Source: Oscillospiraceae bacterium (GTDB lineage: Bacteria > Bacillota > Clostridia > UMGS1810). From it: a stretch of DNA of 9,873 nucleotides. Positions 1 to 6,562 of the stretch are shown piece by piece. The position numbers and the translations under genes are program-made. The notes below the pieces were generated by a model that saw only the letters and a list, made by a program, of their open reading frames with translations, made no database searches and was not told where the DNA came from. The stretch covers positions 1 to 9,873 of the forward strand of contig JALEIO010000148.1 of NCBI GenBank assembly GCA_022769845.1, written 5' to 3'. Each line of letters opens with the position of its first letter. Position 1 is the first letter of the stretch.

Positions 1-1905
1 GACACTCTTTATGTGGTTACAAAAGATCCGAAATATCCCGTTGAGGTTACGCTTGTTTACCGACTTATCGAGGAGTTTGACATAATAGAACGAAAGGCGG
101 TAATAAAAAATACCGGAGATGACGATTTTGTTATTGAAAACGCATTTTCTGCAAAATATTATCTTCCGAACATTGACAAATACCGTCTAACATATTTCCC
201 CGGCGCGTATTACCACGAATTTCAAAAAACTCAGGAAATCATCAAAAACGGACGGCGTGTTGTGGAAACGCGTAAAGGTTTATCGGGCAATGACGCTATG
301 CCGTTTTTTATGATTGACGATACAACCGCGGTTGAAGAATTTGGTGGTGTTTATTTCGGTACGCTTATTTGGAGCGGAAACTGGAAATTTATCTTTGAGC
401 GCGACCAAACCGACAGAATTGTTATAACGGGTGGTATAAACGATTTTGATTTTGAAATCTGCCTTGAGGGCGGAAAAACCTATGAAACGCCCGTATTTTC
501 GGCAGGATACACCGACGGCGGATTTGGAAACGTCACACGAAATCTGCACAGATACGAGAAAAAAGAAATTATTCATCCGACAGAAAAGGACAGAATTTTA
601 CCGGTTATTTATAACACCGCAGGCAGTTTGCGCAACGTTGCGAATGAGAAAATTGTTTTAAAAGAGGTTGATATGGCGCACAAGGCAGGTATTGAGCTTT
701 TTGTGCTTGAGGGAGGCTGGACAGGCACGGAGGATATAGATTCGCCCACAAACAATGGGCAGTCGCACCGTCTTGGTTTCGGCACATGGACTGTTAATAA
801 GGTTCGTTTTCCGAATGGACTTAAAGCTATTTCGGACAGAGTTCATTCGTACGGTATGAAATTTGGTTTGTGGATTGAACCCGAATCGGTATTTCCGCTT
901 AACGAGATTGTTACAGAGCATCCCGATTGGATTGTCGGCTATGACCACCGCGACCTTGAAATAGCAGGTATCGGATGTTATTCTCTCAATATGGCGAACG
1001 ACGACGCGTGCGAATATATAACAAATGTTTTGATAAAGCTTGTTTCCGAAAACGGAATTGACTACATAAAAAACGATTTTAACCGTGCAAACACTCACCT
1101 CGGCTGGCGAGGCGCGCCTATAAAGCATCAAAAAGAGGCGTGGGACAAATATGTGAGAAATATGTGGAAATGCTACGGCACTTTGAAAGAAAAATTTCCA
1201 AATCTTATATTTGAAAATTCGGCGGGCGGAGGTAAAAGAACCGACCTTGGTATGCTTAAATTTGCCAGCAGAATGCACCGAAGCGACAATCAGGATCCGG
1301 TTGACAGTTTGAGAATGCACGAAGGATTTACCTATCTTTTGCCGTCAAAATTTGCCGGCGGTGCGTGCTTTATATCAGATTTATATTCTCAACTTGTTAA
1401 CAGAAGAAAAACAACTATGGAGTTTCAGGCGCACGTCGGTATGATGAGCGGACTTTCGGTATCGCTTAAATTTGCGGAGTTGTCTGATGAGAGAATGGCT
1501 GAATTAAAACGTTTGCTTGCGCTTAACAAAGAAATCCGCGAAACCGTTCAGACAGGCGAATTTTACAGACTTGTTTCGATTTACGACCGTCCGTATTGCG
1601 CGTATCAGTTCAGCGGAGATGAAAAAAAGAAAAATGTTGTATTTTGCTTTGCCGAGAATATCGAATTTGGCAAAACGGCGGATTTTATTCGTTTAAAGGC
1701 GCTTAACCCTGACAAAAAATACAAGGTTACAGGACACGGAACATATTATAAATATCACACAACATCACCGAAATACAAAACTGAAGTTCCAAGGCATATA
1801 AAAGATTACGGCATACATACGGGAAGAGGTCTTATGAATATTGGCATTCAGACTAATATTCACGGTCAGGGAACCAGCGAAATACTTGTAGTGACAGAAG
1901 AATAA
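1..1905 (+). CDS. GH36 alpha-galactosidase-like glycosidase, 5' end missing
   Basis: The reading frame is open from the first base (it reads D-T-L-Y before a GTG at 13), so the gene begins outside the window; 634 residues are present and about 100 are probably missing against the usual 700-740 for bacterial GH36. Residue numbers here count from base 1. The N-terminal part is the end of the GH36 beta-sandwich. A TIM barrel follows, with EGGW (237-240), LWIEPE, the nucleophile in YIKNDFNR (Asp359), FENSAGGG (404-411) and the acid/base in SDNQD (Asp429), then a C-terminal beta domain. The family hydrolyses alpha-galactosides such as melibiose and raffinose with retention. Several positions normally touching the sugar differ: EGGW where DDGW is usual, and Ser407 where Cys is usual, so the substrate may not be plain galactose. 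Tandem stops TAA TAG end it. A second glycosidase gene starts 30 bases later, probably in the same operon. Family call firm; specificity open. Confidence 0.87.
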   Translation, partial: DTLYVVTKDPKYPVEVTLVYRLIEEFDIIERKAVIKNTGDDDFVIENAFSAKYYLPNIDKYRLTYFPGAYYHEFQKTQEIIKNGRRVVETRKGLSGNDAMPFFMIDDTTAVEEFGGVYFGTLIWSGNWKFIFERDQTDRIVITGGINDFDFEICLEGGKTYETPVFSAGYTDGGFGNVTRNLHRYEKKEIIHPTEKDRILPVIYNTAGSLRNVANEKIVLKEVDMAHKAGIELFVLEGGWTGTEDIDSPTNNGQSHRLGFGTWTVNKVRFPNGLKAISDRVHSYGMKFGLWIEPESVFPLNEIVTEHPDWIVGYDHRDLEIAGIGCYSLNMANDDACEYITNVLIKLVSENGIDYIKNDFNRANTHLGWRGAPIKHQKEAWDKYVRNMWKCYGTLKEKFPNLIFENSAGGGKRTDLGMLKFASRMHRSDNQDPVDSLRMHEGFTYLLPSKFAGGACFISDLYSQLVNRRKTTMEFQAHVGMMSGLSVSLKFAELSDERMAELKRLLALNKEIRETVQTGEFYRLVSIYDRPYCAYQFSGDEKKKNVVFCFAENIEFGKTADFIRLKALNPDKKYKVTGHGTYYKYHTTSPKYKTEVPRHIKDYGIHTGRGLMNIGIQTNIHGQGTSEILVVTEE

Positions 1906-1934
1906 TAGGGTTGAACTTTAAAAGGAAATTAAAA

Positions 1935-4070
1935 ATGAATTATAAAACTATTGATTTAAAGAACTATAAAAAAAGTTATGTTGCACCCTTAATCGGAAAT
2001 GGAAGTATATCTTTTCAGACGGATTTTGAAGGCAGTATGCAGAATATGGCAGAACAATATGCTATAAAAAACAATTCTGATATGCGTATTTGGCTTGCAG
2101 GAAGAAGATATATGCACACTGCTTCAAAGGAACTTATTTCTTACGGTAATTTTGAGCAAAGTGTATGCAAAAACAAAAAACGGCTTGCTGTCAAAGAGGC
2201 TCGTCAGGCTATTGATGTTAAAAATGCAGTTATGTCATCAAAATGCATTTATGAAAACAATGCTTTAATAAACTCAAGAATTTTTGCGCACCATGATTAC
2301 AATCTTATTGCAATAAATAAAAAAATTGTTGCTTGTCAAAAATTTAATTACAAATTTTCATATAATCTTTGCTCGACAGATGATAAAGAAAAATTGCCTG
2401 AATTTACTGATGCGGTATTTGAAAAATCACAAAACGGTTACGATATTTTTTATTCACATCCTACGTCAATTTTTAAGGATAAAGGTATAATAAAGGTATT
2501 TTCCGATAAAAGTGTAACGGTAAAAAAAGAAGGAAACCGAATTTTATTTGAGGCAGATGTTCTGACAGATACCGAAATAAGTTTTTACATACTTTTTTGC
2601 GACAGCGTTGATTTTGATGATTACATGAAAAAAGCTGAAGAAATCAAAAGCTATGTTTTATACTCTTCGTTTGAAAAGGAAAAAGAAACGCATAGTGAAA
2701 AATGGCGGAAATATTTTGAAGAAGGATATGCAGAAATTGATAACGAAGAAATAAATAATGTTTATAATACAGCACAGTACCATTTAAAATGCAATATGAC
2801 AAAATGGTCTGTTCCTGTTGGAATAAGCAATGGTTTGTGGAACGGAAAATACTTTGCGTTCGATGAGTTTTATATGCTTATGTCTTATCTCACATCAAAT
2901 CATATGTATCTTGCATACCGCATACCAAAATTTCGATTTAACGGGCTTGAAAAAGCTGTAAAACGTGCAAGTTCTGCGTGCGATAAAAAATCGGCTCACT
3001 ATCCATGGCAGACGGATGAAGAAGGTAATGAAGCAGGAGGTGTAGGCTTTTGGTATGACCATATTTTTCATATGGCGGCTGTTGCACTTGCACAGTATCA
3101 GTATTATAAATTTACCAATGATAAAGAATTTTTAAAAAATGTTGCATATCCTGTTATTGAGTGCTGTGCAAGATTTTATATGGATTATCATATTTATAAA
3201 ACATATGACGGAAAAACAATTGTAGGAAAGTGTACCGACCTTGAAAGACTGGGCGCGGCGGTATCCAATGCATATATGACAACCTGCGGTGTAATTAAAA
3301 CATTTTATGTTTTATATGAAATTGCAGATATCTTAAATTTAAAAAGCGAAGATAAAGAATTTGCCAAAAGGTGCAAAAAGTGTGCGGATAAGCTGTTTGC
3401 ATCACTTCCTGACGATGGAGAAAAGTATATTCCTTATGATGGCTGCACCGATGTAAGTATAGGACTTTTAAGCGGGACTTATCCTTTTGATGTAGTGCCG
3501 TGTGACAGTGTTTTACAAAAAAACGGTATAAAAAATTACATTGATTCTGAAAAAAGGGTAGGCAATATGTATTCTGTAGGAAGCGGTGTATGCTCGTGGT
3601 ATTTAACATGGAAGGCGCTTGTTTTTGCAAGGTTTATGAAAGGCGAAGATAGTTTCGCAGCTTTAAAGGAAGCGTCAGAAAACAGAGGACTTTTTTATGA
3701 TATGTATGAAATAAGCGATGACTCAACGGGAACATATTATCGACCGTGGTTTACAACTGCTGCGGGAATGTTTGCACACGCACTTAACGAAATGCTTTTA
3801 CAAAAAAGGGGTGACACAATTTTTATTGCACCTGCACTTTCAAAAAATCAAAAAAATTTTTCTTTTAAACTTAATGTGCACGGCGGTTTGTGCGTAGAAG
3901 CAAAAGTTAACAATCTTGTGCTTGAAAAGCTTTGTATAAGAAAAAACAAATTTTGTACCGAAAGCAAAATAAAAATACAAATTCCCGAAAGTATAAATTG
4001 CGATAAACTTTTAAATGAAACAAACTTTGAGAAAAAAGGAAGTAAAAATAATTATATTGTAACTTTGTAA
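1935..4070 (+). CDS. Uncharacterised (alpha/alpha)6-barrel glycosidase, GH65/GH95-like
   Basis: This encodes 711 residues. I chose ATG 1935 because AAGGA lies eight bases before it; the in-frame TTG at 1911 has no such site. The N-terminal 200-odd residues look like the beta-sandwich of GH65/GH95-type enzymes (IDVKNAVMSSK, then RIFAHHDYNL). The catalytic-barrel region has WSVPVGISNGLW, FDE (309-311), YPWQT (356-360) and GKCTDLERLG, which sits where GH65 enzymes carry their GPDEY acid motif; Glu437 is my best guess for the general acid. The C-terminal stretch FAHALNEML followed by IFIAPALS resembles the end of GH95-like proteins. No signal peptide or membrane segment is visible, so it should be cytoplasmic. 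It follows the GH36 gene closely and likely acts on the same oligosaccharide. By eye it is clearly AT-richer than that gene. Hydrolase or phosphorylase cannot be decided from the sequence; no exact family is claimed. Confidence 0.72.
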   Translation: MNYKTIDLKNYKKSYVAPLIGNGSISFQTDFEGSMQNMAEQYAIKNNSDMRIWLAGRRYMHTASKELISYGNFEQSVCKNKKRLAVKEARQAIDVKNAVMSSKCIYENNALINSRIFAHHDYNLIAINKKIVACQKFNYKFSYNLCSTDDKEKLPEFTDAVFEKSQNGYDIFYSHPTSIFKDKGIIKVFSDKSVTVKKEGNRILFEADVLTDTEISFYILFCDSVDFDDYMKKAEEIKSYVLYSSFEKEKETHSEKWRKYFEEGYAEIDNEEINNVYNTAQYHLKCNMTKWSVPVGISNGLWNGKYFAFDEFYMLMSYLTSNHMYLAYRIPKFRFNGLEKAVKRASSACDKKSAHYPWQTDEEGNEAGGVGFWYDHIFHMAAVALAQYQYYKFTNDKEFLKNVAYPVIECCARFYMDYHIYKTYDGKTIVGKCTDLERLGAAVSNAYMTTCGVIKTFYVLYEIADILNLKSEDKEFAKRCKKCADKLFASLPDDGEKYIPYDGCTDVSIGLLSGTYPFDVVPCDSVLQKNGIKNYIDSEKRVGNMYSVGSGVCSWYLTWKALVFARFMKGEDSFAALKEASENRGLFYDMYEISDDSTGTYYRPWFTTAAGMFAHALNEMLLQKRGDTIFIAPALSKNQKNFSFKLNVHGGLCVEAKVNNLVLEKLCIRKNKFCTESKIKIQIPESINCDKLLNETNFEKKGSKNNYIVTL

Positions 4071-4191
4071 AAAAAGGATAAGTGAAAACTCTTTTTTGAA
4101 AATTTAAAAATTATCTGATTGCTTTGGATAATCCGACTAATATACAGAGATACTTTACTCTGCAAACAAAATATCGGGTATTATATTAACA

Positions 4192-4226
4192 AAAAAATTC
4201 TGCTCAATATTCGAGCAGAATTTTTT
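4192..4226. terminator. Bidirectional intrinsic terminator
   Basis: A perfect 14-bp inverted repeat (arms 4192-4205 and 4213-4226, with core TTCTGCTC/GAGCAGAA) closes a 7-base loop. It is flanked by A and T runs, so it can act in both directions. It lies between the convergent glycosidase gene and CBS-domain gene and probably ends the plus-strand glycosidase transcript. The 120 bases before it (4071-4191) hold no gene and only weak 5-bp hairpins. Confidence 0.85.
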
Positions 4227-4241
4227 GTTATAACATAGGAA

Positions 4242-4264
4242 ATTGCGCGCGAGAAGTGCGCAAT
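4242..4264. repeat. Short GC-rich hairpin in the convergent intergenic region
   Basis: ATTGCGCGC (4242-4250) and GTGCGCAAT (4256-4264) pair over nine positions with one G-T wobble and a five-base loop. There is no T run on either side, so it is not a standard terminator. It sits between the bidirectional terminator and the bipartite repeat that ends the minus-strand operon. No function can be assigned. Confidence 0.5.
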
Positions 4265-4275
4265 CAGCTTGTTCA

Positions 4276-4342
4276 AAAAAAGCGTACCTTTTTGTCCCCA
4301 AGATTGGGGGTCAGTGGGTTGATGCGTTAAAAACGCTTTTTT
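4276..4342 (-). terminator. Bipartite inverted repeat, likely terminator of the minus-strand operon
   Basis: Arms AAAAAAGCGT (4276-4285) and ACGCTTTTTT (4333-4342) are perfectly complementary over 10 bp. They enclose 47 bases that contain their own CCCCAA/TTGGGG dyad (4296-4301 and 4304-4309). Read on the minus strand, the distal arm ends in seven T residues, as in an intrinsic terminator, and the proximal arm overlaps the stop codon of the CBS-domain gene. A competing small hairpin, GCGTT-AAA-AACGC followed by six T (4324-4342), would work on the plus strand. The large loop is unusual, so the terminator role is inferred. Confidence 0.5.
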
Positions 4343-4772
4343 ATTTTGATATTTCGCAAATAGCATCGGCAATTTCGGCACTAAAGGTGTTTTGCGTTGC
4401 TATGTCACCTATTGAGAGCATACCGACAAGCTCGTTTTTTTCCACAACGGGAATACGGCGGATTTTATCTATGCTAAGCTTTTTCACCGCTTCTTTAACA
4501 TCTGCGTCGGGCGCAATTTTTTCAACGTCAGTTGTCATAATATCCTTAACCTTTATTTCGCAAGCGTCTTTGCCACGCGATACCGTTCTTAAAACAATAT
4601 CACGGTCGGTCACAATGCCGTCAATCGTGTTTTTTTCGCTTACAACAGGCAGTGAGCCGATGTTGTGTGCCTGCATAATACGCGCCGCTTCACACACCGT
4701 ATCCTCGCCCGATACAGAAATCGGGGGGTTTGACATAATATCTCGTACCTTCAAATTAATCACCGCTTTCAT
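4341..4772 (-). CDS. Two-CBS-domain protein
   Basis: This is a 143-residue soluble protein made almost only of a tandem CBS pair. CBS1 spans about residues 9-66 (VRDIMS at the start, GIVTDRDI at 52-59). CBS2 spans about 75-130 (VKDIMT, then IRRIPVV and GMLSIGDIA at 117-125). Stand-alone CBS pairs usually bind adenine nucleotides or related ligands and act as sensors; the ligand and partner cannot be told from sequence. ATG 4772 is preceded by AGGA with a seven-base gap. It lies 21 bases after the queG-like gene on the same strand and is probably the last gene of that operon. No attached catalytic or channel domain is present. The domain call is firm and the cellular role unknown. Confidence 0.9.
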   Translation of the reverse strand: MKAVINLKVRDIMSNPPISVSGEDTVCEAARIMQAHNIGSLPVVSEKNTIDGIVTDRDIVLRTVSRGKDACEIKVKDIMTTDVEKIAPDADVKEAVKKLSIDKIRRIPVVEKNELVGMLSIGDIATQNTFSAEIADAICEISK

Positions 4773-4793
4773 TTTTATTTCCTGCGGTAATTA

Positions 4794-5588
4794 TTATTTG
4801 TTTTCAGCATTTTTTATATACATTAAATTTCTTTCGGGTACTTTTTTTCCGCGCCACGCAAATGCGCGGTCACCGTATTTTTTTAAAAATTCTTTATTTG
4901 ACAGGCTTGAAATTTCGTCATATGAAAGATTTGTAATAAGATTTTTTGAAAATTCATCAAAATTTGTTTTTTTAACGTTTTTGTTGTGCGGGCAAACGGT
5001 TTGACAAATGTCGCATCCAAAAACGGCATTGTTTTCGACAAGCATTTTTATTTCATCGGGCGTAAGTTCGCCTTTTTTCTGTGTGACGTGTGAAAGACAC
5101 TTTTCTGCATTTATTGTAAAATCGCCGTTTACGGCATGTGCGGGGCACGCCTTTTTGCATGCCATACATTTTTTGCAGCTTTGAAAATCGGGCGTGGAAT
5201 AATCAAAAATTTCATTGCAGAATATATATCCGATAAAAAAATATGAGCCGTAATCCTTGTTGATAATAAGAGAATTTATTCCGTAAAATCCGAGACCGCA
5301 TTTTTGCGCGATTTTTCGGTCATCATTTTTGCCGGTATCGCAAAAAATTTTGTAATCTGAAAGGCTTATAGATACCGCAAGCTTTTCCAAAAGCGCATAA
5401 ATAACCTTGTGATAATCAAGCCCAAAGCAGTATTTTGATATATTTGCGTTATTAAATTCTCCTGTGTAATACCCAAATGCGGCAGCTATAACGGATTTAA
5501 AATCACTGTTAAATTCCTTAGCCGAACAAAAACCGACCTTTTCAATTCCAAGCTTTAACGCATTATCAATTACTGCTTTGTTATCCAT
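4794..5588 (-). CDS. queG: QueG-like epoxyqueuosine reductase, short form
   Basis: The 264-residue protein has the QueG layout. A divergent N-terminal cobalamin-binding-type domain contains CDTG (Asp84, matching the conserved catalytic Asp of QueG) and CGLGFYGINSLII (the GLGWIGKN region). A double 4Fe-4S module follows, with Cys138, 141, 144 and 148, Cys164, and Cys192, 195 and 199. The C-terminus has WRGKKVPERN, like the G-x-x-x-x-RN segment of the family. QueG reduces epoxyqueuosine to queuosine in tRNAs with GUN anticodons. The protein is far shorter than E. coli QueG (379 residues) and lacks the C-terminal HEAT-like part, and several family positions are altered (the usual Glu after DxxP is not there). 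It could therefore be a related ferredoxin-like reductase of unknown substrate. ATG 5588 follows AAGAGGTG, which overlaps the end of the upstream gene; the two genes are three bases apart, suggesting translational coupling. Confidence 0.75.
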   Translation of the reverse strand: MDNKAVIDNALKLGIEKVGFCSAKEFNSDFKSVIAAAFGYYTGEFNNANISKYCFGLDYHKVIYALLEKLAVSISLSDYKIFCDTGKNDDRKIAQKCGLGFYGINSLIINKDYGSYFFIGYIFCNEIFDYSTPDFQSCKKCMACKKACPAHAVNGDFTINAEKCLSHVTQKKGELTPDEIKMLVENNAVFGCDICQTVCPHNKNVKKTNFDEFSKNLITNLSYDEISSLSNKEFLKKYGDRAFAWRGKKVPERNLMYIKNAENK

Positions 5589-5591
5589 TTT

Positions 5592-6314
5592 TCACCTCTT
5601 ATTCGGCTCAATCCAGCCCTCCATACTCGATGTTTTTATTGCATTGAAAATTCTGTCTTTAAAATGGTGGTCGAGCCTGTCTTTTTCGTTAACAAATTCC
5701 TTCATTTCCTGACGCTTGGTATATCCGTCGGCAGGGCAGGGATTTTTGCAAACCGGCATCTTAAGCCGTTTCGCCGCGCCGCGGATAGCGCTTTCGGGCG
5801 TGTAAATAAGCGGGCGGATAAGGTAAATTCCTTTTCTGTCAAGGTGCGTAACCGGTGAAAAACAGTTTATTCTGCCCTCATAAAACAGGCTTAAAAAGAA
5901 GGTTTCAATTACGTCCTCGTTATGATGCCCGAGCGCAACCTTGTTGCAGCCGTTTTCAAGCGCCGCGCTGTTTATTGCCCCGCTGCGAAGCCGCGCGCAC
6001 AGCGAACAAGGATTTTTTTCGTTTCTAATATCAAAAACCACTTGCTTTATGTTGGTTTTAACAACCTTGTATTCAATGCCCTTTTCCTTGCACATTTTTT
6101 CAACAGGCGAATAATCGCTTTGCGAATATCCCAAATCGAGCGTAATGCCCATAAAATCAAATTTTTTGGGATAAAACATTTTCAAATGATAAAACATATT
6201 GAGAAGTATGAGCGAATCCTTGCCGCCCGATACTCCCACTGCGATTTTGTCGCCGTCCGAAATCATATTATAATCTTCAATAGCCCTTCGTGCATAGCTT
6301 AAAATTTTTTTCAT
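5592..6314 (-). CDS. ttcA: TtcA-family tRNA 2-thiocytidine synthetase (PP-loop ATPase)
   Basis: This 240-residue protein carries the PP-loop SGGKDS (29-34), which binds and activates with ATP. It also has CSLCARLRSG (Cys103 and Cys106), GHHNEDVIET (129-138) and a late NPCPADGYTKRQ segment (Cys193, with Cys189 nearby). These match TtcA, a [4Fe-4S] enzyme that thiolates C32 in certain tRNAs. The CSLC-RLR-G and GHH-D motifs set it apart from TilS. At 240 residues it is shorter than E. coli TtcA (311), mostly at both ends. ATG 6314 follows AGGAG with a seven-base gap. It is the first protein gene after tRNA-Gly and its terminator hairpin, and is followed three bases later by the queG-like gene. 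The neighbouring tRNA-Gly has U, not C, at position 32, so that tRNA would not be its substrate. The TtcA superfamily call is firm; the exact tRNA target is not shown. Confidence 0.82.
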   Translation of the reverse strand: MKKILSYARRAIEDYNMISDGDKIAVGVSGGKDSLILLNMFYHLKMFYPKKFDFMGITLDLGYSQSDYSPVEKMCKEKGIEYKVVKTNIKQVVFDIRNEKNPCSLCARLRSGAINSAALENGCNKVALGHHNEDVIETFFLSLFYEGRINCFSPVTHLDRKGIYLIRPLIYTPESAIRGAAKRLKMPVCKNPCPADGYTKRQEMKEFVNEKDRLDHHFKDRIFNAIKTSSMEGWIEPNKR

Positions 6315-6336
6315 TGTAAAACTCCTATGTATATTA

Positions 6337-6371
6337 AAAATTCCTCACACCGAATATGTGTGAGGAATTTT
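6337..6371 (-). terminator. Intrinsic terminator directly after tRNA-Gly
   Basis: Arms 6337-6350 and 6358-6371 form a perfect 14-bp stem (core TTCCTCACAC/GTGTGAGGAA) with a seven-base loop. On the minus strand it ends in a T run and starts at the encoded CCA of the tRNA. Only 22 bases separate its end from the ttcA start codon, leaving little room for another promoter, so ttcA expression may rely on readthrough. Confidence 0.88.
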
Positions 6372-6445
6372 GGAGCGGAAGACGAGATTCGAACTCGCGA
6401 CGTTCACCTTGGCAAGGTGACGCTCTACCACTGAGCCACTCCCGC
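6371..6445 (-). tRNA. tRNA-Gly, anticodon GCC, with encoded CCA
   Basis: The minus strand folds as a full cloverleaf. The acceptor stem is GCGGGAG with CTTCCGC (one G-T pair), the discriminator is T, and CCA is encoded at 6373-6371. The D-arm contains GGCTCAGTGGTAGAGC. The anticodon stem TCACC/GGTGA holds loop TTGCCAA with GCC at 6413-6411, and the T-arm contains GTTCGAAT. It reads GGC and GGU codons. Position 32 is U. A perfect consensus promoter lies about 50 bases upstream and a strong terminator directly follows, so it can be an independent unit. Confidence 0.97.
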
Positions 6446-6449
6446 AAAT

Positions 6450-6496
6450 GCAACAGCACAATAAGCAACAATAACTATCATTTATCGTGCTATTGC
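6450..6496. repeat. 15-bp dyad between tRNA-Gly promoter and tRNA
   Basis: On the minus strand GCAATAGCACGATAA (6496-6482) pairs with TTATTGTGCTGTTGC (6464-6450) over 15 positions, two of them wobble, with a 17-base loop. It begins at the base next to the -10 hexamer and ends four bases before the mature tRNA. If transcription starts near 6490, the RNA keeps only about nine of the 15 pairs. It could be a protein-binding operator, a leader hairpin affecting RNase P processing, or both. No terminator T run follows it. Confidence 0.6.
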
Positions 6497-6525
6497 ATTA
6501 TACCAACTTTTTTTTGCTTTGTCAA
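6497..6525 (-). promoter_or_regulatory. Consensus sigma-A promoter of tRNA-Gly
   Basis: On the minus strand the -35 is TTGACA (6525-6520) and the -10 is TATAAT (6502-6497), separated by exactly 17 bases. Both hexamers match the housekeeping consensus perfectly. The start point should be near 6490, giving a leader of about 45 bases before the tRNA. Confidence 0.92.
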
Positions 6526-6562
6526 TACCTAAATTGAAATTTGTGTATTAATTTCGGAAAGA

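Noticed and set aside
13..15. GTG as the start of the GH36 gene
   Set aside because: The frame is open to base 1, there is no ribosome binding site, and the family's N-terminal domain is incomplete, so the true start is outside the window.
658..1320. Long minus-strand open frame of 220 codons inside the GH36 gene
   Set aside because: It is antisense to clear GH36 motifs, has no ribosome binding site that stands out, and its product has no recognisable domain.
1911..1913. TTG start for the second glycosidase
   Set aside because: The AAGGA site lies downstream of it and is well spaced for ATG 1935.
4243..5004. Plus-strand open frame of 253 codons across the CBS and queG-like genes
   Set aside because: It runs antisense to two well-supported genes and through the terminator repeats; its hydrophobic look comes from the antisense reading.
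6331..6336. TAATAT (minus strand) as a promoter for ttcA
   Set aside because: No acceptable -35 lies 16-18 bases upstream, and the region is the terminator stem.
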